DNA of 64,000 nt from Sinonovacula constricta (GCA_007844125.1 CM017568.1:9788863-9852862), one strand, 5' to 3'; numbered from the stretch's first letter, positions 37,046 to 50,090 are shown. A program made the numbers and translations. Notes: a model not told the origin generated them from the letters alone.

Positions 37046-38339
37046 CTTCCTTTTCTCTTCATTTATCTCGCTAAAGGAAAATGAAAATGTAAATTGTAAA
37101 CTTCTTCTTTACCTAAGTGAATAGCTGCATTTTGTTTTTATTTATTTGGATTTTTTATTGTTTTTAGCAAATAATGAACTTATATAGGCACAAAACAATT
37201 TACTCTCCTTGTTGCAAGCTTCAAGACATGGTTATACTACGCTTCCGAAGTAAAAGATAGGGACTGTAATTACGGTCCACAATTCTCATAGGACCTGTTC
37301 ATATTTACCTACTTAGTATTGTATCTAGAACTTTAGATCAACACCTACTGCTTCTTTCATCAACCTACACGTGCCTGATTGCCTATCAAACATTCATGAA
37401 TTTGATTCTATGGGATGTTTTGCTGTAAGGGTTACTCACCAAAACTATGTGACCTTAAATGGCAGTAAAATTTAATAATTCAAAGAAAGGCACGGTCGAT
37501 TCCTAAATACAATCGTCTACGTGTCATCAGTAGTGCAGTAATTGATGCTCGTCTGGAATGTCTAGGAATGCAAGATACACAACCAAAATTATAAATAACA
37601 AGCCACTCCACAACTAAAAAAAACCTTAAGCATCTCAAAATTTAACCTGCGTAGGAATAAGAATGGATTCGTTCGGAAATAGAAAAGTGTAGGACGATAA
37701 TGAGTCGTGCCGCCTCTGTTAGAATTGGAACGGTTATGACAAAACCTACTCTGGCGGATCCCCCATCGAGGACTTTAGAAGGGGATATCCGCCTATATTC
37801 AATTTCTAATTTGCAAATTGCGACACTACATATGCTTAAATTTGCTATTTGTTTGCACAAACACGTTCGTTTTTAAATGATCTAATTCCAATTCGCGTAT
37901 ACAATTTGGAAATTACAAATATCAGGTCAGAGTTATCAAGTCACAAAATGTTATGATCGCATGCAATGTACAAGTTACAAATCTCAAAGTCACAATTCTC
38001 AAGTCACAAATCCCTAATGTGCAAGTTAAACGCTAGGTGGTGGTACCACATAAATATAGACGTCACTAAGCTAAAAATAGAACGAAATATCATAAGTTAA
38101 AAATAGAACGAAATTATAAATTATTTTTCAAGGGAGATACAATAGAAACAGCCAACGTTATTTGGCGTCAAATTGAACGCGTTATCTTTTGCCAAAAGGA
38201 GTTGTTAATGTATATATTAAAATTCTGTAAGTAATTTTACCATATAAGTCTTTGTTTTCTTAAAACTTAATTCAACCCAATTTAACATACATATCGAACG
38301 TTTCCAGAAGCTCTCTCATTCACATTCCGACATCTTTTT

Positions 38340-38665
38340 AGATAAACATAACCATACTATGCTCGACCTTTCATTGAATGTACATGGATTTCTTTTGGGA
38401 TAAACCCTACTTTTGGATAAACCCTTCTAAGTTTATCCTCTCATTGAATGTACAGGCATCACTTTTAACAAGTTTTTAAATAAACCTAACCATGCTATGT
38501 TTAGCTTTCCATTCAATTTATATGTATTTTAGATAAATCTAATCATACTGTTTTTATCCTCTTAATGACTGTTCATGTATTTCTTTTCAGATAAACCTAA
38601 CCATATTATGTTTATCCTCTCACTGAATGTACATGCATTTCTGTTTAGATAAACCTAATCATACG
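38340..38665. repeat. 58-bp minisatellite region, copy 1 (unexpanded)
   Basis: Degenerate units start at GATAAAC-type motifs. Only one canonical 58-bp unit is present (38589-38646: AGATAAACCTAACCATATTA, then TGTTTATCCTCTCACTGAAT, then GTACATGCATTTCTGTTT). Confidence 0.85.
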
Positions 38666-38929
38666 TAAAGTTGAAAAACTCGATACTTGTTTGGCCTGTA
38701 GGAGGCGATCAAAGGTGCTATATAAGTGAAATACTATATAACCACGAAGTTAGATCTTTCCCTACCTGGGCGTAAATCTTATGACATCAGTTGAAGGTTA
38801 AATTAGTAGGATCTAGATGAGACAGATATAATACATTTTTTCGTAGAACAAATAAGTACATTTGATTGTATTATTCTTTCATCTTTAATACATTGAATCG
38901 TCAGTATCTGTGTGTTTAACACGAATTTG

Positions 38930-39230
38930 TTGTTTGTTTGTTTCTTTGTTTGTTTCATTGTTTGTTTGTTTGTCATACCAACAACCTTTTAGTTTACTGG
39001 AGATGAATGCCACTTGATGCAATTATAGCTTTGCCTACACTGCCGCGAAAACCAAACTTGATACCACAATATCTTCACGCCGTGCCGACTAATCATAGAG
39101 ATTCTCTTGCATTTGCTTGAGCGGTGCTACTACTGTTAAACGACTTGGTATGTCGCGGCTGGGGTTTGATGCTGGGCCCTTCAGTACTTCGGGCCGACGC
39201 TCTACCGATTGTGCTACCGGATCCGTTATG
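38930..39230 (-). mobile_element. Diverged full-length tRNA-SINE in array copy 1
   Basis: On the minus strand: GGATCCGGTAGCACAATCGG then TAGAGCGTCGG (tRNA A-box region), a degraded B-box, CGCGACATACCAAGTCGTTT, a body ending ATCAAGTGGCATTCATCTCC, and a (CAAA)n tail at 38930-38985. It is the same family as 3274-3595, but the body is strongly diverged, so it is an older insertion. The minus-strand peptide DPVAQSVERRP is only translated tRNA head. Confidence 0.75.
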
Positions 39231-39458
39231 TTTGTTGTAGTTGTTTTCAACTGTTTTGCTTTTTGTAAATTAGATATACTTGGCAATGTTATAATATCTG
39301 TTCATCGAGCTCCTCCTTGTGTCACAATGAATTTTTTATGCGCTTTCAGATACAGTTATTTGGTGTATGACCTATGGCCTTATAGTTTATATTTCAGCAT
39401 TGTTGTCCTAACTCCGAGAAAATTAATAGCTGTCAAGATATGATTGACAGTTCGATCA

Positions 39459-39630
39459 ACATTCTCATGAAATATAATTTGATAATAATGACAGTTTAAA
39501 TAAAATGTAAGTCATGGGAAAAGTGCCACATAGATATTATGTATATGAAAAAATGTAAATTATACATGTTTTTTCTTGTGCATATGTGTTAAAAGAAATG
39601 AAATAAAAGTAAAAAAAAAACATTCTCATG
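39459..39630 (+). mobile_element. Short retroposed insertion with TSD, array copy 1
   Basis: The direct repeat ACATTCTCATG at 39459-39469 and 39620-39630 flanks about 150 bp. The insert has a poly(A)-like 3' end (AAAAGTAAAAAAAAA) and an AATAAA hexamer about 15 bases upstream. I read it as a reverse-transcribed 3' end of some transcript or element. The source is not recognised, and the orientation comes from the A tail. Confidence 0.75.
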
Positions 39631-39719
39631 GACGTGATGTGATTAGGACAGACAAAAAGAAGCTTTAGCGTTAGACTATCAGTTTAATGCAATTGTTGTT
39701 AATGTCCATACGATTACAG

Positions 39720-39960
39720 AAATCAGAAGCCAGGGAAAGCGCGAACACTGAAGAACTACAAGATCGGTTTCATACAAATATAATTTTGAAAACCACCGAA
39801 AGACTTAAGACATGTTTCTGCTCGTTTCGTTGAGAAATGCAAGGAAAGGGCTTTCGCATGTTCTGTGGTAGTAGCAACACTATCCAAGGCCAGGGAATGA
39901 GAGCTCTGTATAACAAGGAAGTGCTGGAGTCATTAGTCCAAAGAAGCAACAACAATTGAC
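39720..39960 (+). other. Unrecognised coding-like stretch in array copy 1
   Basis: Plus-strand translation gives QKSEARESANTEELQDRFHT then NIILKTTERLK before a frameshift relative to copy 3. A second frame then reads NTIQGQGMRALYNKEVLESL followed by VQRSNNN and a stop. Composition is protein-like, but I do not recognise the family and no start or splice sites are convincing. Possibly a decayed exon or retrogene fragment. Confidence 0.25.
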
Positions 39961-41676
39961 TCTAGAAATAAGCTATTCCGTGTGTAGATAAAATTGTCAC
40001 TTGGCATCCGTCTTCTTTGATAACATCGTTAATCCGAAAATAATCGGAGAAGGATTAGTTTAATTAAACCTAATCTTGAGTGTAAAGCGGAAGTTTCCAA
40101 TCGCCACTTCTCGACTATTACCGGAATCTCTTAAAAAGTGTCTCGTAAAATTTTCGAGATGTTCTGAGTGGGAAGCTTAATGAGGTTTTAATTGCATCCG
40201 GTTAGATCAACTGTCCTTATAATTCTAGAGATGTTACTAACTAGTGCACATTTTTAACATAATATTAACCAGGAAGAATTAACAAACAGAATGGTGTAGT
40301 TTAAGCATTGTTAAAGGCAGACTAACGAGCAGAGAAAATGTTCAAACAAAGGGGCTTGGTATTATAAGCCTTGCCTGTGAATACATTGACCTATTGCTAT
40401 TTCGAATTGTTGTATGTCCGTTGTTCTTGTAAGAATATGTCATACTTTCCAGTGGGCTTGGGCTGATGTTTGCGGTAGTCTATATCAGATTCGACGTAGG
40501 TAATGTCAGGGTACTTGACGAAACTCTCCAGTTTCAAAAGCGCAATCAATATATTTTACGGCAACAAAAAAAAATGAAACTTGTTGATAGAAGTCTCCCT
40601 AATAAATGACGTAAGTTTAAAATCGCTGATCTCAAAGAAGATTAAGTAGTTATAATGCCGCTACGAAATAATTGTTTCGACATCAGCAAGAATGTAGTTC
40701 GTTCAATTACCTTCAAGGTAATTTTACCGAAAACTGTATGATACATGTACTATTCTATCATTTTAAAATACTTAAATAAAAAATGCATTTTTTATCTTCA
40801 TATCTTAAAGAAACTGGATCTGCTGCCACAACCTTATCGTCTGTGTCTTTCAATGTTGCTGGCGCCGCTCTGGAGAGCAGAGAGCATAAGGAATGCATTG
40901 TTATAGGGGCGATAGTTCCCAGCAGATTTACGGTTCGTTACTCTCAAATAGTTGTGTAACGAAGGGATAGTGTAACAGTGCTTACTTAACAGTCATCTTC
41001 TTGTTTAAAACGCATGCTCTTTGCGACGCCTAGTTATAAACTTGGAATACTTGCCAACTATTAAAGGTGGTATCCAACAGTTTGCCTATATCAAAGTCAT
41101 GCAACTTTACCTTACCACTGCTTTGGGGAATTAGGGCATAATTACTGCATAAACTCATACTTTAGTAAATATAAAGACGGTTTTGAACATGGACTATATT
41201 GTTTGACAGATCGCTATAAATACACTATAAAAGTTAAATTATTCCAATTATCTAAATTATCACGATATTGATCTCTGCTGAAAATAGATATCGACGTCAG
41301 AGCGAATTAACCAGATGACGACATAACGTAATGTAAAAATGGAGAGTGGCTCAGATAGGCAATACCTGTTTGCAATAAAAAGAAATTTGGAATTTATGTA
41401 TCAATGACCATCATTTTGCAGGATCTTTTCAGGTAACAATAACTTATTTGGTTATATGAGAAAAAATATTTTGAATCATCAGATACCATCGTTAATGCAG
41501 AAGGCACATCAATAAGGCAGGTAGTCCTATATCAATTTTGACAGAGTGGTGCCCCTTTTGCTCGAATTTTCTGTGTGGGTTAAGTTTTGTTGTAGATGTA
41601 ACAGTTCACACAATCAACAATTATTATTGCATGCCATGTATTTGGAAAACAAACAAACATGTCTCCTATCTATCAC

Positions 41677-41678
<2 letters not shown>

Positions 41679-41728
<50 letters not shown>

Positions 41729-41775
41729 TAGAGGGAGGGAGAGAGAGAGGAGAGAGAGGGAGAGAGAGAGAGAGG
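41679..41775. repeat. (AG)n microsatellite, array copy 1
   Basis: Pure then interrupted AG/AGG/ATAG repeat, directly 5' of the truncated SINE. Arg-Glu open frames through it are artefacts. Confidence 0.95.
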
Positions 41776-41829
41776 TCTGCAGCTCTAATGTAAATCATTG
41801 TTAAATGACAAAGATTAATTCAATACAAG

Positions 41830-42072
41830 TCATGTCAAAGTTATTACAAAAGAGGTGGTGTAGCTCCCTTGCTGACGCTCAAGCAAAATATCAGCGTACT
41901 TCCTTGATTAGTTTGTCTAGTGCCAGGATAAATTTGTCAAGGTGTGGTATCATGCCAGGTGTTCACGCCATGCTATACACAGTGAAGGCAGCACTATATC
42001 TGCTTCAAGTGGATATCATCTCCAAATATTTGAAATACTGTTGGTGGGATGATCAACCCAGTAAACAAACAT
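41830..42072 (+). mobile_element. 5'-truncated SINE (body and core only), array copy 1
   Basis: It matches the body of the SINE at 3274-3595 from TCAAAGT onward and lacks the tRNA head. It includes the core (41942-42013) with one difference in about 72 bases, and ends CCCAGTAAACAAACAT. Confidence 0.82.
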
Positions 42073-43333
42073 AGTGTGTTTAAGAATAATAATTTCATTT
42101 TATTAACCAAAGACAAAAGAATATTAGAAACAAGAAGGCATACTTTTAAGCTTTAATCATGTAGTCGAAAGGAAGTTTAACATTGAGTGCAGTTTAAAAT
42201 AGGAGTAAACAAAAACAAAAATAATATTATGATTCAAAAGACAACATACCTTTTTAATTTAAACAAAATAAGTAACTTGTATTTGCTACCAAACTATTGT
42301 TCTGTTTTAAATCAAAGTGCGGCAAATTGCTGAAGTCAGTAACTAAATGAAAGTCAAAGATACTCACATATTAATTCAAAATAAATACCCCTTTACGATT
42401 TAATGCTCTTCAAATGAAAAAGGGTAAAATTAAAAATAAATATAAAATATACTGGTCACAGGGTAAAGTAGTTTGTGTATATAAATAGAGGAGGTCAAAA
42501 TGTATAACAAATAAAAAAAAAAGTCAGTTTGTTGCTATCTGTTAAAACTTGTTCATTACTTAAGAGGTAACATCTACTCTAAACGTGAGGCACAAAAATT
42601 GTTCAATTTCTTAAACTGTAATATATAGTGCATCAAGATGGAAACATATTTGCATGGAGATTGATATATTTACATTGAGTTTGTTGTCTAATACATTAAT
42701 GATGTCAGACCTTATATTTGCTCTAAATACAAGGTCTTAACCAGAAAATATGTGGACTTTCTTCATTGAACATACTTCTTATACATGTATGAGGTTGATA
42801 TTTTAACATGGAAAGAACACAATTGTAAACAAACACTAACATTCTGTTAACTTAAGACAGGAGTTTTACATAAACACATAACAATGCCGGCACATTCTCT
42901 TAGAAAAATACTGACAGTCATGACAGTGTCACACATATGTAACATGCGCAGTTTAAGTTATTTTGGATTTAATCATCACAACTATGCTTTGCCAAGCTAA
43001 TGGTTAGTGCAAATGCAAGAGAAATGGACTCTTAAAAATAAAAAAGAGCCATCGACTTGTGTGAAAATCGATTTATAACTATCTATGCAAAGTATAGATC
43101 TGATCACATTTACCTTTAGCACTATTATAAGTTAAGATTTTATCAATAGGAATATAATTTATTATGTATCCAAATACAAGGTTTACTGCTACAAGAACTG
43201 TGTGCAAGTTTTTATGTATATACTTTCAACAGCAGTGACAAAACAGATGAATGACTGAATAATCCTCATTAACTATACTCTTGACATTCTTTCTGTCATG
43301 GTCTTGATATCATTATTTACAGACTGTGCTGGG

Positions 43334-44188
43334 TATTGTTGTAAAGAAAGAAGTAGTCAAAATGTCATTTTAAAGAAGTGCTATAATGTCTTACTTAATG
43401 ATTGTTCTGGTGGAAAAAGAAATCGGGTTAAAGCATGCAAGAAGATACTAGATGACTATGGTTTTTCATATGTTTTAATATCAGTTATGATTTAAATTCT
43501 AAGATATTTGTGAAATTGTTTAAAAGTGTCGCTGTCGATTGTTTTATACAAGGCTGGATAGCATCTGTCGAAAGCAGCCAAGTGCTAGTTGAATATAAAA
43601 TTTTTTAATCAGGCTTTAAATACGAACCTTATTTGGATTTAGTACCGTATAATCTACGTTTTTACATTACTCGTCTACGTATATGTGCGCATTCGTTAAG
43701 AATGCAAACAGGTCGATATTCAAATACTTATTTACCGCGAAATAAGCGGGTATGTACATTTTGTAATACAGGAGATGTTAAAGATATATATCATATTGTA
43801 GTTATCTGTCCATTGTATAATGACTTACGTAAAGCGTACTTAGAATCTAACATTTACTGCAGACAGTCAGTTCATAAATTTTGTTGCATGATGAGTTCAG
43901 GGAATAGAAAAGTTCTTATTAATAGTGCTCAATTTGTTAAGCATACATTTAAAGTGAGAAGTAATTGTAGTAATTTAATCGATCTGTAGATTGATATTAC
44001 ATTTTAGTATTTTCCTCTCTAAAGAAACATTACTCTCCTCTTATAAGAAAATATTAATGTATAAGTTTTTATTCATATTGACTTTTGCCTACATCACGGT
44101 GACAGTATGTCAGGGTTGTTTGTTTTTGTATCAAAGACAATGTATGTATGTTCAAGTCTAATAAATAAACTCTGTTCTGTTCTGTTCT
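43334..44188 (+). pseudogene. Element 2 3' end, array copy 2
   Basis: This is the part of element 2 from 35533 to 36386 duplicated with the unit. It carries the CCKERSSQNVILKKCYNVLL block, stops, then the Cys/His C-terminal block at 43633-43989 and the TGTTC-repeat 3' end. Everything upstream (RT) is absent, because the unit begins inside the element. Confidence 0.88.
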
Positions 44189-44824
44189 GATAATGGAAGG
44201 TACGTTAATAATTAATCAATTTAACTAGTTAATTAAGTCAAATGAACGAGAATCAACTAATTTATCTAACAAATGAAAGACTCAGACACTTTATCAACAT
44301 GGTAGTTTAACTATTTACTCAAGTAAAAGGACCCCGATCATGGGCTCATATAAAAATATTATCCGTTAAACTAATATTGTACTAAAAGGCTCTGTAAAAC
44401 TTAAATCTAAAAGAATAAAATATAAAAATTATACAAACTTAACCAACATTAAGACGTTCCAAAGTGATTCCAAGGAGCTTGATCTCATCTTATACATATG
44501 TTTACTGAATAATTCAGAATTAAAGGTCATAACAATTGGGTTTATTTTTCGCGTACCAATGGCGCCATGATATGGCTGATTGACCATGTAGAACCCAATC
44601 ATAATTGTGAGATCGGACACTTGATTGGTTCCGCTTTACTCAAAATTATGCTGTTTTAACTGTGCCTGTAGATAAGGCAATTAGGCAGGGTAGCGTTGAT
44701 GTAACAGTATAAAACAATACATTAAATAGTGAGCCCAGTAAATTCATGGTTTCCCTTTCGGTTGCAGAACGCAATTTCCACAGCAAGTATTCTAGTGTTT
44801 TGTTGTTTTGTTGTTGTTGTTGTT

Positions 44825-44945
44825 TTTGTTACATCGCACCGACACAATTAGGGTCATATTGGCAAGGTCTCGCTAATAATTGGCAAAGGAAGACCCAAGA
44901 CTTATATATGGGCAGAACCAACAGCACATTACAGGTTAGCCGGGT
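44825..44945 (+). repeat. R2 repeat within array copy 2
   Basis: Paralogue of 36920-37045, with AGGGTCATATTGG and GGCAAAGGAAGACCC. Confidence 0.55.
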
Positions 44946-46284
44946 AACTTTCTTTTCTCTTCATTTATCTCGCTAAAGGAAAATGAAAGATCAGCTGTTT
45001 TTTTCCGAATGTTTTATGTAAAATGTTAACTGTTTCTTTACCTAGGTGAATAGCTGCATTTTGTTTTTATTTATTTGGATTTTTTATTGTTTTTAGCAAA
45101 TAATGAACTTATATAGGCACAAAACAATTTACTCTCCTTGTTGCAAGCTTCAAGACATGGTTATACTAGAAGTTGAAGATAGGGACTGTAATTACGGTCC
45201 ACAATTCTCGTAGGACCTGTTCATATTTACCCACTTAGTATCGTATCTAGAACTTTAGATCAACTCCTACTGCTTCTTTCATCAACCTACACGTGCTTGA
45301 TTGCCTATCAAACATTCATGAATTTGATTATATGGGATGTTTTGCTGAGAGGGTTACTCACCAAAACTATGTGACCTTAAATGGCAGTAAAATTTAATAA
45401 TTCAAAGAAAGGCACGGTCGATTCCTAAATACAATCGTCTACGTGTCATCAGTAGTGCAGTAATTGATGCTCGTCTGGAATGTCTAGGAATGCAAGATAC
45501 ACGACCAAAATTATAAATAACAAGCCACACCACAACTAAAAAATGCTTCAGCATCTCAAAATTTAACCTGCGTAGGAATAAGAATGGATTCATTCGGAAA
45601 TAGAAAAGTGTAGGACGATAATGAGTCGTGCCGCCTCTGATAGAATTGGAACGGTTATGACAAAACCTACTCTAGCGGGCCCCCTATTGAGGACTATAGA
45701 AGGGGATATCCGCCTATATTCAATTTCTAATTTGCAAATTGCGACACTGCATATACTTAAATTTGCTATTTGTTTGCACAAACGCGTTCTTTTTTTAAAT
45801 GTATCTAATTCACATTTCTCGTATACAATTTGGAAATTACAAATCTCAAGTCACAATTATCAGGTCACAAATGTTATGTTTGCTTACAATTTTCAAGTTA
45901 CAAATCTCAAAGTCTCAATTCTCAAGTCACAAATCACTAATACATGTACAAGATAAGAATTGGCATCATTCAAACGCTAGGTGGCGGTACCACATAAATA
46001 TAGACGTCACTTAGCTAAAAATAGAACGAAATATCATAAGTTAAAAATAGAACGGAATCATAAATGATTCTTCAAGGGAGATACAATAGAAAAAGCCAAC
46101 GTTATTTGGCGTCAAATTGAACGCGTTATCTTTTGCCAAAAGGAGTTATTAATGTATATATTAAAATTCTGCAAGTAATTTTACCATATAAGTCTTTGTT
46201 TTCTTAAAACTACATTCAACCCAATTTAACATACATATCGAACGTTTCCAGAAGCTCTCTCATTCACATTCCGACATCTTTTTA

Positions 46285-47020
46285 GATAAACATAACCATA
46301 CTATGTTTGGCCTTTCATTGAATGTACATGGATTTCTTTTGGGATAAACCCTACTTTTGGATAAACCCTTCTAAGTTTATCCTCTCAATGAATGTACAGG
46401 CATCACTTTTAACAAGTTTTTATATAAACCTACTTATGCTATGTTAAGCTTCCCATTGCATTTATATGTATTTTAGAATCTTAAATCTAATCATACTGTT
46501 TTTATCCTCTCAATGACTGTTCATGTATTCCTTTTCAGATAAACCTAACCATATTATGTTTATCCTCTCACTGAATGTACATGCATTTCTGTTTAGATAA
46601 ACCTAACCATATTATGTTTATCCTCTCAATGACTGTTCATGTATTCCTTTTCAGATAAACCTAACCATATTATGTTTATCCTCTCACTGAATGTACATGC
46701 ATTTCTGTTTAGATAAACCTAACCATATTATGTTTATCCTCTCAATGACTGTTCATGTATTCCTTTTCAGATAAACCTAACCATATTATGTTTATCCTCT
46801 CACTGAATGTACATGCATTTCTGTTTAGATAAACCTAACCATATTATGTTTATCCTCTCACTGAATGTACATGCATTTCTGTTTAGATAAACCTAACCAT
46901 ATTATGTTTATCCTCTCACTGAATGTACATGCATTTCTGTTTAGATAAACCTAACCATATTATGTTTATCCTCTCACTGAATGTACATGCATTTCTGTTT
47001 AGATAAACCTAATCATACGT
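46285..47020. repeat. 58-bp minisatellite, copy 2 (expanded to 8 canonical units)
   Basis: Unit starts are at 46537, 46595, 46653, 46711, 46769, 46827, 46885 and 46943, each 58 bases apart, ending at 47000. Two unit types occur: B (CACTGAATGTACATGCATTT) and A (CAATGACTGTTCATGTATTC). The order is B A B A B B B B, so both a 116-bp dimer and a 58-bp monomer have been amplified. Degenerate units precede from about 46285. Confidence 0.95.
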
Positions 47021-47280
47021 AAAGTTGAAAAACTCGATACTTGTTTGGCCTGTAGGAGGCGATCAAATGTGCTATATAAGTGAAATACTATATAACCACG
47101 AAGTTAGATCTTTCCCTACCTGGGCGTAAATCTTATGACATCAGTTGAAGGTTAAATTAGTAGGATCTAGATGAGACAGATATAATACGTTTTTTCGTAG
47201 AACAAATAAGTACATTTGATTGTATTATTCTTTCATCTTTAATACATTGAATCGTCAGTATCTGTGTGTTTAACACGAAT

Positions 47281-47582
47281 TTGTTGTTTGTTTGTTTCTT
47301 TGTTTGTTTCATTGTTTGTTTGTTTGTCATACCAACAACCTTTTAGTTTACTGGAGATGAATGCCACTTGATGCAATTATAGCTTTGCCTACACTGCCGC
47401 GAAAACCAAACTTGATACCACAATATCTTCACGCCGTGCCGACTAATCATAGAGATCCTCTTGCATTTGCTTGAGCGGTGCTACTACTGTTAAACGACTT
47501 GGTATGTCGCGGCTGGGGTTTGATCCTGGGCCCTTCAGTACTTCGGGCCGACGCTCTACCGATTGTGCTACCGGATCCGTTA
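47281..47582 (-). mobile_element. Diverged full-length tRNA-SINE in array copy 2
   Basis: Paralogue of 38930-39230, almost identical to it. Reads GGATCAAACCC in the B-box region, closer to consensus than copy 1. Confidence 0.75.
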
Positions 47583-47814
47583 TGTTTGTTGTAGTTGTTT
47601 TCAACTGTTTTGCTTTTTGTAAATTAGATATACTTGGCAATGTTATAATATCTGTTCATCGAGCTCCTCCTTGTGTCACAATGAATTTTTAATGCGCTTT
47701 CAGATACAGTTATTTGGTGTATGACCTATGGCCTTATAGTTTATATTTCAGCATTATTGTCCTAACTCCGAGAAAATTAATAGCTGTCACGATATGATTG
47801 ACAGTTCGATCAAC

Positions 47815-47978
47815 CATTCTCATGAAATTAATCTGATAATAATGACAGTTAAATAAATGTAAGTCATTGGAAAAGTGCCACATAGATATATGTATATGAA
47901 AAAATGTAAATTATACATGTTTTTTCTGTGCATATGTGTTAAAAGAAAGAAATAAAAGTAAAAAAAAACATTCTCATG
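47815..47978 (+). mobile_element. Short retroposed insertion with TSD, array copy 2
   Basis: Same insertion at the same site as copy 1, flanked by CATTCTCATG at 47815-47824 and 47969-47978. Several single-base indels set it apart from copy 1. Copy 3 has the empty site near 55650 (CAACGTTCTCTTGGACG). Confidence 0.78.
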
Positions 47979-48059
47979 GACGTGATGTGATTAGGACAGA
48001 CAAAAAGAAGCTTTAGCGTTAGACTATCAGTTTAATGCAATTGTTGTTAATGTCCATAC

Positions 48060-48308
48060 GATTACAGAAATCAGAAGCCAGGGAAAGCGCGAACACTGAA
48101 GAACTACAAGATCGGTTTCATACAAATATAATTTTGAAAACCACCGAAAGACTTAAGACATGTTTCTGCTCGTTTCGTTGAGAAATGCAAGGAAAGGGCT
48201 TTCGCATGTTCTGTGGTAGTAGCAACACTATCCAAGGCCAGGGAATGAGAGCTCTGTATAACAAGGAAGTGCTGGAGTCATTAGTCCAAAGAAGCAACAA
48301 CAATTGAC
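48060..48308 (+). other. Unrecognised coding-like stretch in array copy 2
   Basis: Same sequence and same frameshift (CTTAAGACATG) as copy 1. Confidence 0.25.
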
Positions 48309-50026
48309 TCTAGAAATAAGCTATTCCGTGTATAGATAAAATTGTCACTTGGCACCCGTCTTCTTTGATAACATCGTTAATCCGAAAATAATCGGAGAAG
48401 GATTAGTTTAATTAAACCTAATCTTGAGTGTAAAGCGGAAGTTTCCAATCGCCACTTCTCGACTATTACCGGAATCTCTTCAAAAGTGTCTCGTAAAATT
48501 GTCGAGATGTTCTGAGTGGGAAGCTTAATGAGGTTTTAATTGCATCCGGTTAGATCAACTGTCCTTATAATTCTAGAGATGTTACTAACTAGTGCACATT
48601 TTTAACATAATATTAACCAGGAAGAATTAACAAACAGAATGGTGTAGTTTAAGCATTGTTAAAGGCAGACTAACGAGCAGAGAAAATGTTCAAACAAAGG
48701 GGCTTGGTATTATAAGCCTTGCCTGTGAATACATTGACCTATTGCTATTTCGAATTGTTGTATGTCCGTTGTTCTTGTAAGAATATGTCATACTTTCCAG
48801 TGGGCTTGGGCTGATGTTTGCGGTAGTCTATATCAGATTCGACGTTGGTAATGTCAGGGTACTTGACGAAACTCTCCAGTTTCAAAAGCGCAATCAATAT
48901 GTTTTACGGCAACAACAAAAAATGAAACTTGTTGATAGAAGTCTCCCTAGTAAATGACGTAAGTTTAAAATCGCTGATCTCAAAGAAGATTAAGTAGTTA
49001 TAATGCCGCTACGAAATAATTGTTTCGACATCAGCAAGAATGTAGTTCGTTCAATTACCTTCAAGGTAATTTTACCGAAAACTGTATGATTCATGTACTA
49101 TTCTATCATTTTAAAATACTTAAATAAAAAATGCATTTTTTATCTTCATATCTTAAAGAAACTGGATCTGCTGCCACAACCTTATCGTCTGTGTCTTTCA
49201 ATGTTGCTGGCGCCGCTCTGCAGAGCAGAGAGCATAAGGAATGCATTGTTATAGGGGCGATAGTTCCCAGCAGATTTACGGTTCGTTACTCTCAAATAGT
49301 TGTGTAACGAAGGGATAGTGTAACAGTGCTTACTTAACAGTCATCTTCTTGTTTAAAACGCATGCTCTTTGCGACGCCTAGTTATAAACTTGGAATACTT
49401 GCCAACTATTAAAGGTTGTATTCAACAGTTTGCCTATATCAAAGTCATGCAACTTTACCTTACCACTGCTTTGGGGAATTAGGGCATAATTACTGCATAA
49501 ACTCATACTTTAGTAATATTAAAGACGGTTTTGAACATGGACTATATTGTTATGACAGATCGCTATAAATACACTATAAAAGTTAAATTATTCCAATTAT
49601 CTAAATTATCACGATATTGATCTCTGCTGAAAATAGATATCGACGTCAGAGCGAATTAACCAGATGACGACATAAACGTAATGTAAAAATGGAGAGTGGC
49701 TCAGATAGGCAATACCTGTTTGCAATAAAAAGAAATTTGGAATTTATGTATCAATGACCATCATTTTGCAGGATCTTTTCAGGTAACAATAACTTATTTG
49801 GTTATTTGAGAAAAAATATTTTGAATCATCAGATACCATCGTTAATGCAGAAGGCACATCAATAAGGCAGGTAGTCCTATATCAATTTTGACAGAGTGGT
49901 GCCCCTTTTGCTCGAATTTTCTGTGTGGGTTAAGTTTTGTTGTAGATGTAACAGTTCACACAATCAACAATTATTATTGTATGCCATGTATTTGGAAAAC
50001 AAACAAACATGTCTCCTATCTATCAC

Positions 50027-50028
<2 letters not shown>

Positions 50029-50090
<62 letters not shown>

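Larger units (their letters stand above)
35533..43333. repeat. Tandem array unit, copy 1 (about 7.80 kb)
   Basis: It starts inside element 2 at TATTGTTGTAAAG. Contents in order: element 2 3' end (to 36386), an R2 repeat, a 58-bp minisatellite region, a minus-strand SINE, a small retroposed insert, an unrecognised coding-like stretch, (AG)n, and a 5'-truncated plus-strand SINE, ending ...CAGACTGTGCTGGG. It is joined directly to copy 2 at 43334. Relative to copies 2 and 3 it lacks 78 bp (between 36600 and 36601) and about 15 bp near 36763. Unmentioned stretches (36387-36919, 37046-38339, 39961-41678, 42073-43333) are AT-rich with nothing I can name. Confidence 0.95.

Noticed and set aside
39089..39286. 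Minus-strand open frames with DPVAQSVERRP (also 47443-47640 and reverse reads) as small proteins
   Set aside because: They are translations of the tRNA-derived SINE head.
41538..41804. Arg-Glu repeat open frames at the (AG)n tracts (also 49888-50154, 57563-57766)
   Set aside because: The frames exist only because AG repeats lack stops. Length differs among the three copies.
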